This document shows positions 9,902-20,200 of a stretch of DNA of 64,000 bases, piece by piece. This stretch comes from Paraspadella gotoi (Eukaryota; Chaetognatha): NCBI GenBank assembly GCA_051294375.1, contig CM119266.1, positions 9,866,538 to 9,930,537 of the forward strand, read 5' to 3'. Each line of letters opens with the position of its first letter. Within the stretch, counting starts at the first letter, position 1. The position numbers and the translations under genes were made by a program. The notes below the pieces were generated by a model, which was not told the origin of the DNA, did not search any database, and saw only the letters and a program-made list of their open reading frames with translations.

Positions 9902-10259
9902 ATGAAAAGAATATAGATAGGAGGAGGAGAAAAAGGGAGGAAAGGAAATACGAGGTGAGAGAAGTTGAGGAGAGGAAAGTGGAGAGAAGAATAGGAGAGA
10001 AGGGGAGGAAAGGGAACGAATGATCTGAAAAGAGAAGAGAATAGAGAGGAGGAGTAGAAAGGATGAAGTAAAGATTGAGGAGAGATCAAAGAAATTGAGC
10101 AAGAATGCTGGCGTCATCGAGTTGCTTCTTCGCTTTATTTTCTCTTCTTATTTTCTTTTGGATTTTTATCTTTTCACCATAAAATCAACCGAAGAAATAA
10201 AAGGCATAATTAATAAACGAAAAAAAACAACTTTAATCATACGAAAAAGTTAATAGAGG

Positions 10260-10312
10260 AACGAATTAATGAACGAATAAATGAATGATCGAACGAAGCA
10301 ACGAATGACTGC
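10260..10312. repeat. Short GAACGAAT-type tandem repeat
   Basis: Octamer-like units (GAACGAAT, ATGAACGA, GAACGAAG) repeated five or six times with changes. Confidence 0.6.
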
Positions 10313-10634
10313 GTTCGGGATTTCAAGCTCCATTCGCTAATGGAGCCGCAAAATATCTCCCTTTCAATTTCGCTCTTCGCCCCCTCTCTCTTTCTCCTTC
10401 ATTCACGAGGACCATCGCCTCGACTTCGGGCCACAGGTTAACAACGCGTCCCTCGCCACGCCCACGAGCCCCCCCGTTTCCTTGGCAACGCGTCTTGTTA
10501 TAAACACCCCTTTAAATGGTCCGCTTCCCCCTCCTTTCTCTTTCATCGACGGGTTTTTTTTTTTGAGAGAGAGAACAAAGAAAAAAGACGTTTCGGGGAG
10601 ACCTTGTAGAGGGAGGAATGGATTTACGACCAAA

Positions 10635-10805
10635 ATGTACGGATGTTTAGACAGTTCAAGTATTAGGGTTGCGATTAATCTATCGGTGACGCTAAATGAA
10701 ATTCAATATTGGCTTTTTATCTCGATGTCGTTTGACAACTGGCGGCCTACATCCGTCCAGATTTGCCAAGAGCCAGAGATTCGACGTTCTGTCGGCTTGG
10801 AATAA
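10635..10805 (+). CDS. 56-codon ATG frame, unrecognised
   Basis: ATG at 10635 opens a frame of balanced composition (includes NEIQYWLFISMSFDNW and EPEIRRSVGLE) ending at TAA 10803-10805. The same frame is open upstream without an ATG to 10482. The minus strand is also open over part of it (10692-10895). No family recognised. Confidence 0.25.
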   Translation: MYGCLDSSSIRVAINLSVTLNEIQYWLFISMSFDNWRPTSVQICQEPEIRRSVGLE

Positions 10806-10936
10806 CATTTTCCATGGTATCTGCGAAATCTGTACGTAAGACATTGTCTCATTAATTAACGAAAATAGTATCATTATCATTAGTATCATTGTCATTATTA
10901 TAAGTATAATTGTGTAACTACAACTGTACTGCTTTC

Positions 10937-10961
10937 NNNNNNNNNNNNNNNNNNNNNNNNN
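10937..10961. other. 25-N gap
   Basis: Exactly 25 N, the same size as gaps elsewhere that have duplicated flanks. I did not find duplicated flanks at this one. Confidence 0.95.
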
Positions 10962-11808
10962 GCGATTAACACCCCCCCCTTCTCTTTTCCCAGTGCTATC
11001 TCATCGTCCGTCGTCGTCGTCCGTCAGCTCTATTCCCTATCGCCACTCTTGAGGAATTGAATTCTTCCTGCTCCATTACTTTCCTTTGCAATTCGCTCTT
11101 TCCCCTGCCTCCTTGCCTCCCTGCCCTGCCCACCTCCCCCTTATCCCTGCTTTTCGCCCCCCATATGGTCCGCCAGCCTTATTTAGATCCTCGCCCCCTT
11201 TTCTTTTGGTCGCTCGGTCTCACGAAAGGGGAGAAGTCCTACACGAGAATACCCACGATTCCGTTTTAAAATTCCCATTTTCGTCTTAAGTTAAATCTAT
11301 GTTTAACAGTTATTTTATTAAATATAGACTGTTTAGTGTTAGTGTTTACGATCGACGCTACCCGTTGGTCCTCGGCTTCGGTTTTGTTTTGTTTGTTTCG
11401 CTATTGTTTCCAGACTCTTCGTCTCTCTGGTAATCTGAATTACCGAAAAAAAAGAAATTTTAAAAAACGAGGTTTCCGAAAGCACGAAAATAAGTTTTAT
11501 TAAAAACAATTTAATTTAGTTTATAAATTACGAACGATTTTGCCTAATAAAATCCTGTTTGGCGCGCTCTACGCTACTGACGGCCCTGATGGCGGTCTGG
11601 GATCATTGAGTGACGGCATCGTTGAAAGAACGCAATTGGTTTAGTGATGAAAATCCTTTTGTATGACAGCGTTGGTTACAACAGCTCGGGAGATCACAAC
11701 CTTGTTTGGGTTCTGTTGAACTGAAATTTTTTTAAAGACTCGAGTCAGTAAGACCATTCCATCGAAACTCGCGAACAGCGACAACCATTGAACCCCATTT
11801 CCATCAAG

Positions 11809-12021
11809 CAGCAGATGCCTCCCCGTCATTCAATTTCAAAACAAACGCCATCCTCCGTCTCGCGCCAAGAATTCCCGAACCACGCGGGCATTCGCGCTCC
11901 GGCTGGCTCCCCCGGCACCTTCAGCCCCGCCACAGTCACGTCCGGGCCTCGGGCGCGTAATAACCCCGAAGGGACGAGAGAGAGAAAAAAATTAATGATG
12001 TCGAAAAAAAAAATTAAATAA
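11809..12021 (+). CDS. Candidate Ser/Pro-rich exon, strand uncertain
   Basis: After a pyrimidine stretch and ATCAAG, the frame reads QQMPPRHSISKQTPSS, then IRAPAGSPGTFSPATVTSG, and stops at TAA 12019-12021. The composition is that of a disordered Pro/Ser-rich segment. The frame is open upstream to a TAA near 11748. The minus strand is open over the same DNA and continues, with a frame change at 11826-11829, into a 62-codon ATG frame (11641-11829) of normal composition. One of the two strands is probably coding. Confidence 0.35.
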   Translation, partial: QQMPPRHSISKQTPSSVSRQEFPNHAGIRAPAGSPGTFSPATVTSGPRARNNPEGTRERKKLMMSKKKIK

Positions 12022-12074
12022 AGAAGAGAAAATTGTTTCATGGTTTGCTGAAAAACAAAGCGAGGAATGGTGGG

Positions 12075-12076
<2 letters not shown>

Positions 12077-12111
<35 letters not shown>

Positions 12112-12160
12112 ATAGAAAGAGAGAGAGAGAGGAGAAGAGAGAGAGAGAGAGAGAGAGAGA
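12077..12160. repeat. Interrupted (GA)n
   Basis: GA repeats with a few insertions. Confidence 0.97.
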
Positions 12161-12829
12161 ACGTTTTCATTCATCCTTTTTTAATGAATTATTAATGAGC
12201 TAAAAAATGTTCCTCCTATTTCATTCCCTCTGTCTTTCCCGGTTTAAACGTCCGTGAAAAAAAATAAAAATAAACAAGCGCGAAAACAAGAAAAGCCTGA
12301 AAAAATGGTCCGAGGGAATTTCTTGAAAGTGAAAGATTTCTACCCTTGATAATATTTCAATTATATGAAATTTTTCATTGAAGGAATTCAAAGGAGAATG
12401 GTAATGCCTTGATTCACGAGCCCATATCCTTAAGATTTCACTAATTAAGTGAGAACAATAAACCGTACCAAATTTACTACTATTTTTATAGCAGCAAAGT
12501 TTCAATCCGTATAATTCATAACTTATTACTTAAAGAAAAAACATAAAAATTGGTGCAATAGCAACAACAACAACACAAACAACATAACAACAATATCAAT
12601 GGCGGCCCTCCGTCGATAGAAGTTTGGCAACTGTAAATCACTCCGTGAAAACGACGAATTCACTCTTGACTCACAAACGGCGAAGGGACGTGAGACTCAC
12701 TGAATTCTCTCCTCGCTCATTTTTAAATTCTTCACTTTCTCTTCTCTCGCACTTTCCTTCGCTCTCCCCTTTTCCTCTTCTCCAACTTTTTCATTAATCT
12801 CAGTTTCCTTTTTCCTTATATTTCATTTT
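12161..12829. other. Intergenic, no feature seen
   Basis: Unique, AT-rich, then pyrimidine-rich from 12700. Contains a short CAACAACAA stretch near 12565. Confidence 0.5.
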
Positions 12830-13260
12830 TTCTCTTTTATTTTCTTTCCCTTTACATTTTCGTTCTTTCTTTTTTTTTCCTAAATTCCTTTTTATTCCTT
12901 TCCATTTTACCCTCCCTTCCTTTATTTCTTTAGGTTTTTCCTTCTTTCTTTTTTCCTCTTTCTAATATTACTTTCCTTTTACCTCACTTCCTTTATTTCT
13001 TTATTTTTCTCTCCTTCCTTCTTTCCTCTTCTCTCTTTAATATTTCCCTCCTTTTACCTCCCTCCTTTCCATTTCTTTCTGTTTTTCCCTTCTTTTCCTT
13101 TTCCTTCCCTCTCTTTAATATTCCTTTCCTTTCACCTCACTTCCTTTATTTCTTTCTGTTTTCTATTCTTTTTCCATTTTCCTCCTTTTTAATATTCCTT
13201 CTCCCTTTTTCTATTCCACCTTCCTTTATTTCTTTATGTTTTTCCTTCTTTCCTTTTCCC
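12830..13260. repeat. Pyrimidine minisatellite, ~76-bp unit, about five copies
   Basis: CTTCCTTTATTTCTTT(A/C)TGTTTTTCC or a close variant recurs near 12915, 12989, 13064, 13141 and 13220, each followed by a TTTAATATTCC-like segment (TCTAATATTACT in the first copy). The strand asymmetry (almost all C and T) is maintained throughout. Confidence 0.8.
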
Positions 13261-13359
13261 TCCTTTCCTCTTCCTCCTCCTCCCTTTCGTCTACCCCATC
13301 ATTTTTCGGTTAAAAATCCCGCAGCCATTTTTTGTTTTGTTTACTATTCCGCTTCGCTG

Positions 13360-13410
13360 TGTTCGTCCGTCGTCGTAGTCGTCGTCCGTCGTCCGTCGTC
13401 GTCGCCAAAC
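13360..13410. repeat. CGTC/GTC repeat
   Basis: Imperfect GTC trinucleotides mixed with GTCC units. Confidence 0.85.
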
Positions 13411-13617
13411 GAAATAAACAATTCGCTACGTAGGCGTCGATTCCTTTTTCCGGTCTGTTTCCTTCCATTTGCACCTCCCTTTCCTCCACCCAACCTCCTC
13501 CTCCTCCTTCTCCTCCTTCCCTCCTCATCTTATGTTCTCTCCTCCTCGCCATCTTCCCTCCACCCACCATGCAAAATGAATTCCTTAAATCTCGATCTCG
13601 GTTTTTGGCACCCATCT

Positions 13618-13634
13618 CTCCTCCTCTCTCTCTC

Positions 13635-13689
<55 letters not shown>

Positions 13690-13720
13690 CTCTTCTCTCT
13701 TCTCTCTCTCTTCTCCCCGT
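13618..13720. repeat. (CT)n microsatellite
   Basis: Imperfect CT over about 100 bp. Possibly serves as the polypyrimidine tract for the acceptor at 13756. Confidence 0.97.
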
Positions 13721-13756
13721 CCCCCCATCCTATCATCCCCTCGTTCATCGCTGCAG

Positions 13757-13823
13757 ACTCCGCTTGGAAGCGTTTGAACCGACCGCGTTCGAATTCCATA
13801 ATCTTATTTACATATTGCAGTGA
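13757..13823 (+). CDS. Candidate short terminal exon
   Basis: A pyrimidine-rich stretch ends in CGCTGCAG at 13756. In phase (one leading base) the frame reads LRLEAFEPTAFEFHNLIYIL, then Q and TGA at 13821-13823. The residue mix is protein-like, with alternating hydrophobic and acidic positions. No partner exon was found. Confidence 0.3.
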
Positions 13824-14309
13824 CCCGTTTTTTTTTAACGCTCACGGTTATATATTCTCGTTATCACAATTAAATTGTCATTATCAAGATTGATTCGGGA
13901 AACAAAAAATGCCACAAGATTACGGTAAAAATCTTTTATCTTAAGTTGGTGGCACAAGGTCTCGGCAATGGTTAGTGAAAGGCCATCCGGTAAATATTTT
14001 AAAGATATTAAGTAAATTTCCTGATTTACGTGCCTCAATTATTAAACCTCTTCACATTTTCCAATCTCTTTCCAAATTTCCATACCACCTATGAATCCCT
14101 CAATCTCTGATACCCCTCTGAAGTTACTTACCCACTATACCTCATTTAAACATACTACGAAGCTATTTTAACCCGAAAATCACCCTCCTTTATTTACGAA
14201 TGGAACTCAATCAAATCTCGATCTCTCCTCTCTCATCTCGAATCTCTTCTCTCTCTCTTTATCTTCTTCCGAAACGAGGAAAAGTGCACCGTAAGCGTCG
14301 TGTTCACGA

Positions 14310-14400
14310 AACCTCGAGCGGCGTCACGTGATTTCCGGTTTTCGGCCGGCCGTCGTTCGGTCGTCTCTCCGGTTTGGGTCAAAAAGCTGCCGCCTCCGGA
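14310..14400. promoter_or_regulatory. CpG-rich promoter-like segment with CACGTG
   Basis: CpG-dense sequence with a CACGTG E-box (GTCACGTGATTTCCGG) ahead of a GA tract. It is the most promoter-like stretch between 14 and 15 kb, but no transcript start can be placed. Confidence 0.25.
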
Positions 14401-14433
14401 AACAACAGAGAAAGAAAGAAGAAGAGAAGAGAG

Positions 14434-14436
<3 letters not shown>

Positions 14437-14491
<55 letters not shown>
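14437..14491. repeat. (GA)n microsatellite
   Basis: Perfect GA over about 50 bp. Confidence 0.97.
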
Positions 14492-14494
<3 letters not shown>

Positions 14495-15149
14495 GAGAAG
14501 AGAGCTCGCGCCCTCACCGCACCCTCTAACCGCTAATGGAGTGATGAAGGCCTCTTCCTTTTCATTCCTTTCCCTTACGACTTTTGTCTCTTCCTTTCTC
14601 CCCACTCTCTCTCTCTCTCTCTACCATGTCTTCTCTCTCTCTACTCTCATCTCCCGCACAACGTCCCACGAAAAAAAGTTGGTCCGAAATGCGCATAAAT
14701 TCTCCCACCAAGTTTTTTTCGCCGCGATTTTTCATTAATTCTTCTGTCTCCTGTCTTTCTGCTTTTTTCTGTCTTTCTGTCTTTTCTGGTCTTCTCCGCC
14801 TTTTTTATCTGTCTCTTTACTTCATTTCTCACCCCACGCGGACAGTTTGAGCTCAGGTCGTTGGTATTTCTTTTCCAACTCTATCTTGCCTTCTCCCTCG
14901 CCGCTGACTCTTCTCTCTCACTCGTCTCTCATCTCCTCATTCATCTCTCCCTCTCCTGTTCTCTCTCCTCTCTCTCTCCTCTCTCTCTCTCGCTCGCTCT
15001 CCGGCGTTGACCCACGGACTGAGGAGACCAATTGAAATGAAAAATAATCGCCTCGCGGCAGTCAACGACGCGACATCGTGGCTGGGGGGGGGTGTGAGTG
15101 CTTGTAACTGCTTGATAAGGATTTGCTGAAGTGCTCTAAGGATCTAACA

Positions 15150-17020
15150 TTGCTTGGTGAGTGTCTGAAATAGATTCGTGGTGGCCAACCGAAGTGTAGA
15201 CACTGGAAACATACACGCAACATATTAAGACAATATTATAAACGTTATTGTAAGAGATAGATTCTTGTTATGATTCTTTCTTTTCGTTGTGTTTATAAAT
15301 TAGGGAAAACAGTTTTTAAAATATTAAGATGGAATTCATCAATCTCATTTGCATATAGTAGTAAATTATTTCAAGTCACATTGGTTTATGATTTGGTTTA
15401 ATATAAGGCCTATTTTTTGGTTTTACATAGCTTTTTTTTAATTTATAGATAATTTTGTGACATTGAATAATAATCTGAGCTCCGCTCCTATAATACCTAT
15501 ACTGTTTCCTTTAGGTAACGGAACAAACTATAATATTTCGGACGAAAAGGTATTTCACTGTTTGTCAAAGTGAGCGACGACAGAAATGAATTTTGTCTGC
15601 TACATTCGGAATATTGAGCCGGTTTATTGGTTTGCCAAATTAAGTGGGAGCCTGGGACCATAGATTGGGGAAATCTGATTAAACTGGTTAAAATTGGTTA
15701 TTGGATTTTATTTAACAAATAAGAGTATAAGTATGATAAGAGTATATATCTACCATGATGGGAAAAAAAATTGTCGCGGTTACTTTTCAGCTATTTTTCG
15801 GCATTTTAATGTAAGAATCGAAAAATAAAATTTAGATATCAAGAAACTTTGGCCTCTTGTGATTCATATGAGCTGTATCTTATTGTACAACAAAAAATAC
15901 AAGAGTTCCATGTAAAAGAAAATGAGTTGTCTAAAAATATGCTTCCCTGTCTTTCCTCAGTCTCATATCAAATGGTTATTGCATCATCTCCATTAGGATA
16001 GATTCAGGAATGAATCTTAATTCATATGTCAAAAAAAGAGCAATATTAAAAATACATTGATGCTGTAGATGCTCCAAAATATGTTTTTATATTGTAAAGT
16101 TTCAATAGAAGTTATAGGGCTCCGGGTAACCTTTCTATGATCAAAGTTATCATTTTTATTGTGTTATCAGAATGAAGTATCAAGCAAGTCCAAAAAAAAA
16201 AGAAAAATCAAAGATTTCGTTGAAGGGAAAGACAATTACTTTATAGGCGATTAATCCTTTTCACTGTTTGCCAAAGACCATTTTTTGCTCAAAATCTGAT
16301 AAAAAATATATAAATATAAATATAATTATATATACCACATACAATTATTTATTTTGTTTGTTTTTACATGTTTTATATGGTTTGTAAGGTAGTGTCTGTT
16401 AGTGGTTTATAGTGTGTTATAGTTTTTAATTTTTAGTATCATAGTGTGTATTTTTTCTCTTGTCTATCTTCATGAAATAGCGTCTTTGAATTAAAGACGC
16501 TATCAATTAAATTAAAGTTTAATTGATTTTGCGTGCTGAATTTTATTTTATTGTTGGTTGTACTCTTATTATGTTTTATGGTTGTTTAGCGTGGTCCCTC
16601 TCCCATTTACAGTTAAAATTTTCAAAATTAAATTTTTACATTTTTACATTTTTACATCATTAAGCTCTGTTTTGACTTTTAATAACTTTAACGTTTCAAA
16701 AACGTTTTATTTTAAGGTTATATTTCATTTTATAACATTACATGTTTTTGTTGTTTTTGTTTTTGCGTGTTATTTTTGAACGTTTTATTAACGTTTTATA
16801 CTTGACGTTTTTCGTTTTTAACTCTTTCTGGTTTTTATGATTTTTATATCTAATCTTTGAACGTGTAGTTTTTATTTTACTGTGTTCCAGTCTTTTACGA
16901 TGTTATTTATACCGTTATCGATATCATTTATTATTGGTTACTGTTTTTTGAGTTAATATCGTTTTTTTATTAATAAAAAAAGTGAAAAAGAAAAAAAGAA
17001 TATAAACTGCTCCACTTACA
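15150..17020. other. AT-rich unique block without microsatellites
   Basis: About 1.9 kb of AT-rich sequence with almost no dinucleotide repeats, unlike both neighbours. The only open frame over 60 codons (16558-16779) is Phe/Val-rich and unconvincing. Two adjacent hairpins lie at 16477-16527. It could be a non-coding mobile element or a long intron. Neither terminal repeats nor a transposase was seen. Confidence 0.4.
16477..16527. other. Two adjacent perfect hairpins
   Basis: An 11-bp stem ATAGCGTCTTT/AAAGACGCTAT with a GAATT loop is followed by a 10-bp stem ATCAATTAAA/TTTAATTGAT with a TTAAAG loop. The two share the bases at 16502-16503. Confidence 0.8.
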
Positions 17021-17021
17021 G

Positions 17022-17096
17022 CTGGAAATGGAGCAAGTCGCACAACGCAGCAAGATATGGCAAGAGAAGGAAACTCTGCTTTTGATTTTGTCTTGA
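17022..17096 (+). CDS. Possible Myb/SANT-like (trihelix) exon fragment
   Basis: The acceptor-like CTGCTCCACTTACAG precedes a frame reading LEMEQVAQRSKIWQEKETLL and then LILS, ending at TGA 17094-17096. The W-x-x-x-E-T-x-x-L-L pattern resembles the first helix of Myb/SANT-like DNA-binding domains. One base of shift continues into KDELTQRLQFSNLFF, open to the edge of the GC-rich block. Either a frameshifted exon just before an assembly problem, or chance. Confidence 0.3.
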   Translation: MEMEQVAQRSKIWQEKETLLLILS

Positions 17097-17239
17097 AAAG
17101 ATGAACTCACCCAAAGACTTCAGTTCTCGAACTTATTTTTTCAGTCGCCGCTTTTTAAGGCCAACGAGGAAAAGTCAAGGACCAAAGGCTTGAGGCGAGA
17201 AAAAGTCTGTTTAGCTATTTTACCGGTTTTTTTTCTGAG

Positions 17240-20200
17240 AAGGGGGTCGGTGCGGCGCCTCCCTTCACGACCCGGCCTCGGGCCGCCGCCGGGGCGCCTC
17301 TCGTCGCGTTGCCTGCGGTCGCGCGCTGGCACAGGCGCTTGACGGCGGTTGGGCGCGCGCCCTCTTGCGCCGCCGCTGCCTCGCGCGCGCCGGGCCTTTG
17401 CTGCGCCGGCCTGCCCACTGCGCCGCCCCCGTCTCTTGCTGGCCCCGGCCCTTTTCTCTCCTCCGGGTCGCGCTACCCCCCTGCCCCCGCGTCCGGCCCC
17501 GTGCATTTGCGGCTGGGCGGCGCCGGACTTCTCGCCGTCCTCGGCCGCCGCGGCCTGGTTCCGACGCCGCCGCCTTCCCTTGCGGCCGGCGCGCCTCGCG
17601 GCCCCCTTCGGTGCCGTCTCTTGGTCCGCGCTCGCCCTCGCCGTCCCGCCCCCTCTCGCCCTCGCCTGGCGTGCGGTCGCGTTCGCCCGGTGCTTTCGTC
17701 CCGTCCCCTGCCGTGGGCCCATGACCGTCGCGTTCTGCCGGGCCTGCCCCCCCCCTTGCCCTGTCGCGCTGTCCGGCGCCTGTCCGCCTCCGGCGGCGCC
17801 CGGTCCGCTCGCCCCCGATCCACTTTCCCCACCCCGCCCTTGCCCCCCCCCGCCTGCGTGCCTTCCCGCGTTTCGGTGTCCGCGGGTCTCTCACGTCCGG
17901 GCGCCGCCCGTTCGCGCCCTCGGCCGCCGCCCCGATAAGCCGCTTGCCCGTCCCGTCCTTCCTGGGCGGTCTGCCCGCCGCGCCTGGTTCCCGTCTCGCC
18001 CCGGGCCTGTGCGCCCCCTGCTGACCCCCTGCGCATGGTGGTGGCCTGCCTTCGTCCGCTTGCCCTTTTGCACTCCCCGATTCTTCCCTCCTCCCTTGGC
18101 CCTCCGCCCCCGGTCCCGCCCCCGGCTGGTCCTCCCCCGCGCCACCCGGGGCGCCCCCCCCGGCCCGACCGCGCCCCCCCGCCCCGACCAGTCTTGCCCC
18201 CCCCCACCCTCGCCTTGCGGCCGTCCCCCTCTTTATTCTTTTCTACCTTCCCTTCCCCACGTGCGCCCTTCCCCTCTCCCTCGGCCCGTGTTTGCCTCCG
18301 CTGCCCCTCGCCTCACTGCCTCTCCCCTAGCGCGTCCGCGATTCCGCCTGTCCGCCCCCCTCCCACTTTGCCCTTCCTGTCCACCTGAGTGCCCTTCGTC
18401 CCCCCTCCTATCCCGCCGCCATTCGCCTCCTTTATCCCCTTTTGCCTATTTCCTGTCCCACTTCTCCGCCCCCATTTACGCGTCGGGCCGCCCTTCCGCC
18501 CCTCGCCCTCCCTCGCTCTGCCCATATTTTTTCTTCCCCCCCCTACCTTCCTTCACCCTTCCCTCTCATCCCGTCTGATCCGTTCATTCCCATACTCGTC
18601 CTAGGCCGGCCCGCCAGCCCTCCCCGCCCTGCCGCCACCCTTGGCGCGCCCGTCCCCCTGACCGGCTCCCTCCCCTCCTTCCCTCTGCCACCCCGTTTCC
18701 TCTGCCTTCTGCGTTCGAGACGCCGTCCGCTCGTGGGGGTCTGCGCTTCGCTCGCGAAGGCGGGCGCCTCCACGCCCCTGGTTGGGCCCCCCCGCCCTTC
18801 GTTTGTCCGCTCGGCTCGCACTCTGCACCCGGCCTTCGGTTCTGCCCCGCTCTACCTGGGCCTCACCTCGTCCCCGCCGCGTTTCGTTCTTGCGGGCTGC
18901 GCTCCTTCGTCGTTTCCCTTTCCCATCACTACTCCTTCCCCACGCCGCTCTTCGACGTCTGCTCGCGTCCCAACGTCTTTTTCCCTTCGCGGTCCGCCCG
19001 CCCGCGGCGCGCGCAGCGTGCGTGTCGTGCGCCCTGCCCCCTTTCGCTCCCGCCCAGGCCTCCCTCGCGGTCCGTTCTGCACTGTGGGTTCAGTCCCCCG
19101 CCGGCCGCGCTGGCCGGCCTTGCGCTCCGCCGCCGTCGTTTGCCCCCGTTCGCGGCGTTGGGCGACTCGGGTCCCTCGTTTCGCGGGGCGCTTCACGCGT
19201 CGCAGCGCCTTGCGCCCTTCGCTCCCGACCGCTTGCTCTCTCCCCCCGCCCTGCCTGCGCCCGCCCGGCGCGCGTGTCCGAGCCGCCGGCGTCCGTTACC
19301 TGCCTCGAGCGGCCCTCTCCGGCTACCTCGTCCTGTCGCTGGCGTTCCCGGTCTCGCTCTTTCGCCTTCGCTGCTGTACTCGCGATGGTTCCCGGCTCCG
19401 CCGTTGCTGCTTCCCTCGGCGGCCGGTGCATGCCTGGTAGACGCCCCGTCTCCCCTCAGCCCGCCGGCCGGATACCCCCGCCGCGCGTCCGCTGCCGGCT
19501 TTGGCCGCGCGGGCCCCCCTTCCCCCACCTCCCTCCTGCGGCCGTGCGCGGCGGCGCGCCTCCCCGCGCACGCCCCGCCGGTGCCCTTTCTCCTGCTCGC
19601 CGCGCGCGCCTTTGCCCGCGTGACGGCGCCGCGCATTATGTCGGCCCCTTTGACACTTCGTATGCGTATCATTCGCTGTCGCCGCATGCGTCGTGTGTGC
19701 CCGGCCTTCGGTCTTCGGCCCTCGCCGGGCCACATTTGCTGCCGGCACGCGTCGCGCGCGCCCCTCCCTACCTTCGCCGATCTGCCCGGTCGGCGGCGCG
19801 TGATCAGCGCCGGATCCAAGCCGCGCCAGCTCGGGATCCGCGCTTATGCCAGCGCCGTCCGCTTTTTGCTTCGACCGGTCCCGCCGCGGCGACCGTGATT
19901 CAGCCCGCCGTTCCGCCCGGCGGCCCACGGTGCCGTCCTGCACGCTCTGGGCCGCGGCGCCCTTTCCGTTGTCGCGGGTGGCTTGCTGCTTTTGGCCGTC
20001 GCCGCCCTTCGTACCGGCCTCGCCGGCCAGCTTGACCGGCCCCAGGCGCTCCCACTCCTGTTTGCGTCGCCTCTTCGCTGCCGGTCTGCTCCCATCCCCG
20101 CCTGCCCCCTCGGTCTTCTTGTCCCATCTCGCATCCGGGCGGCCTCGCTCGTGCGCTGGCGGCACACTGCTCGGCTGTTTGCCTCGCCAGGCGCAGTGTC

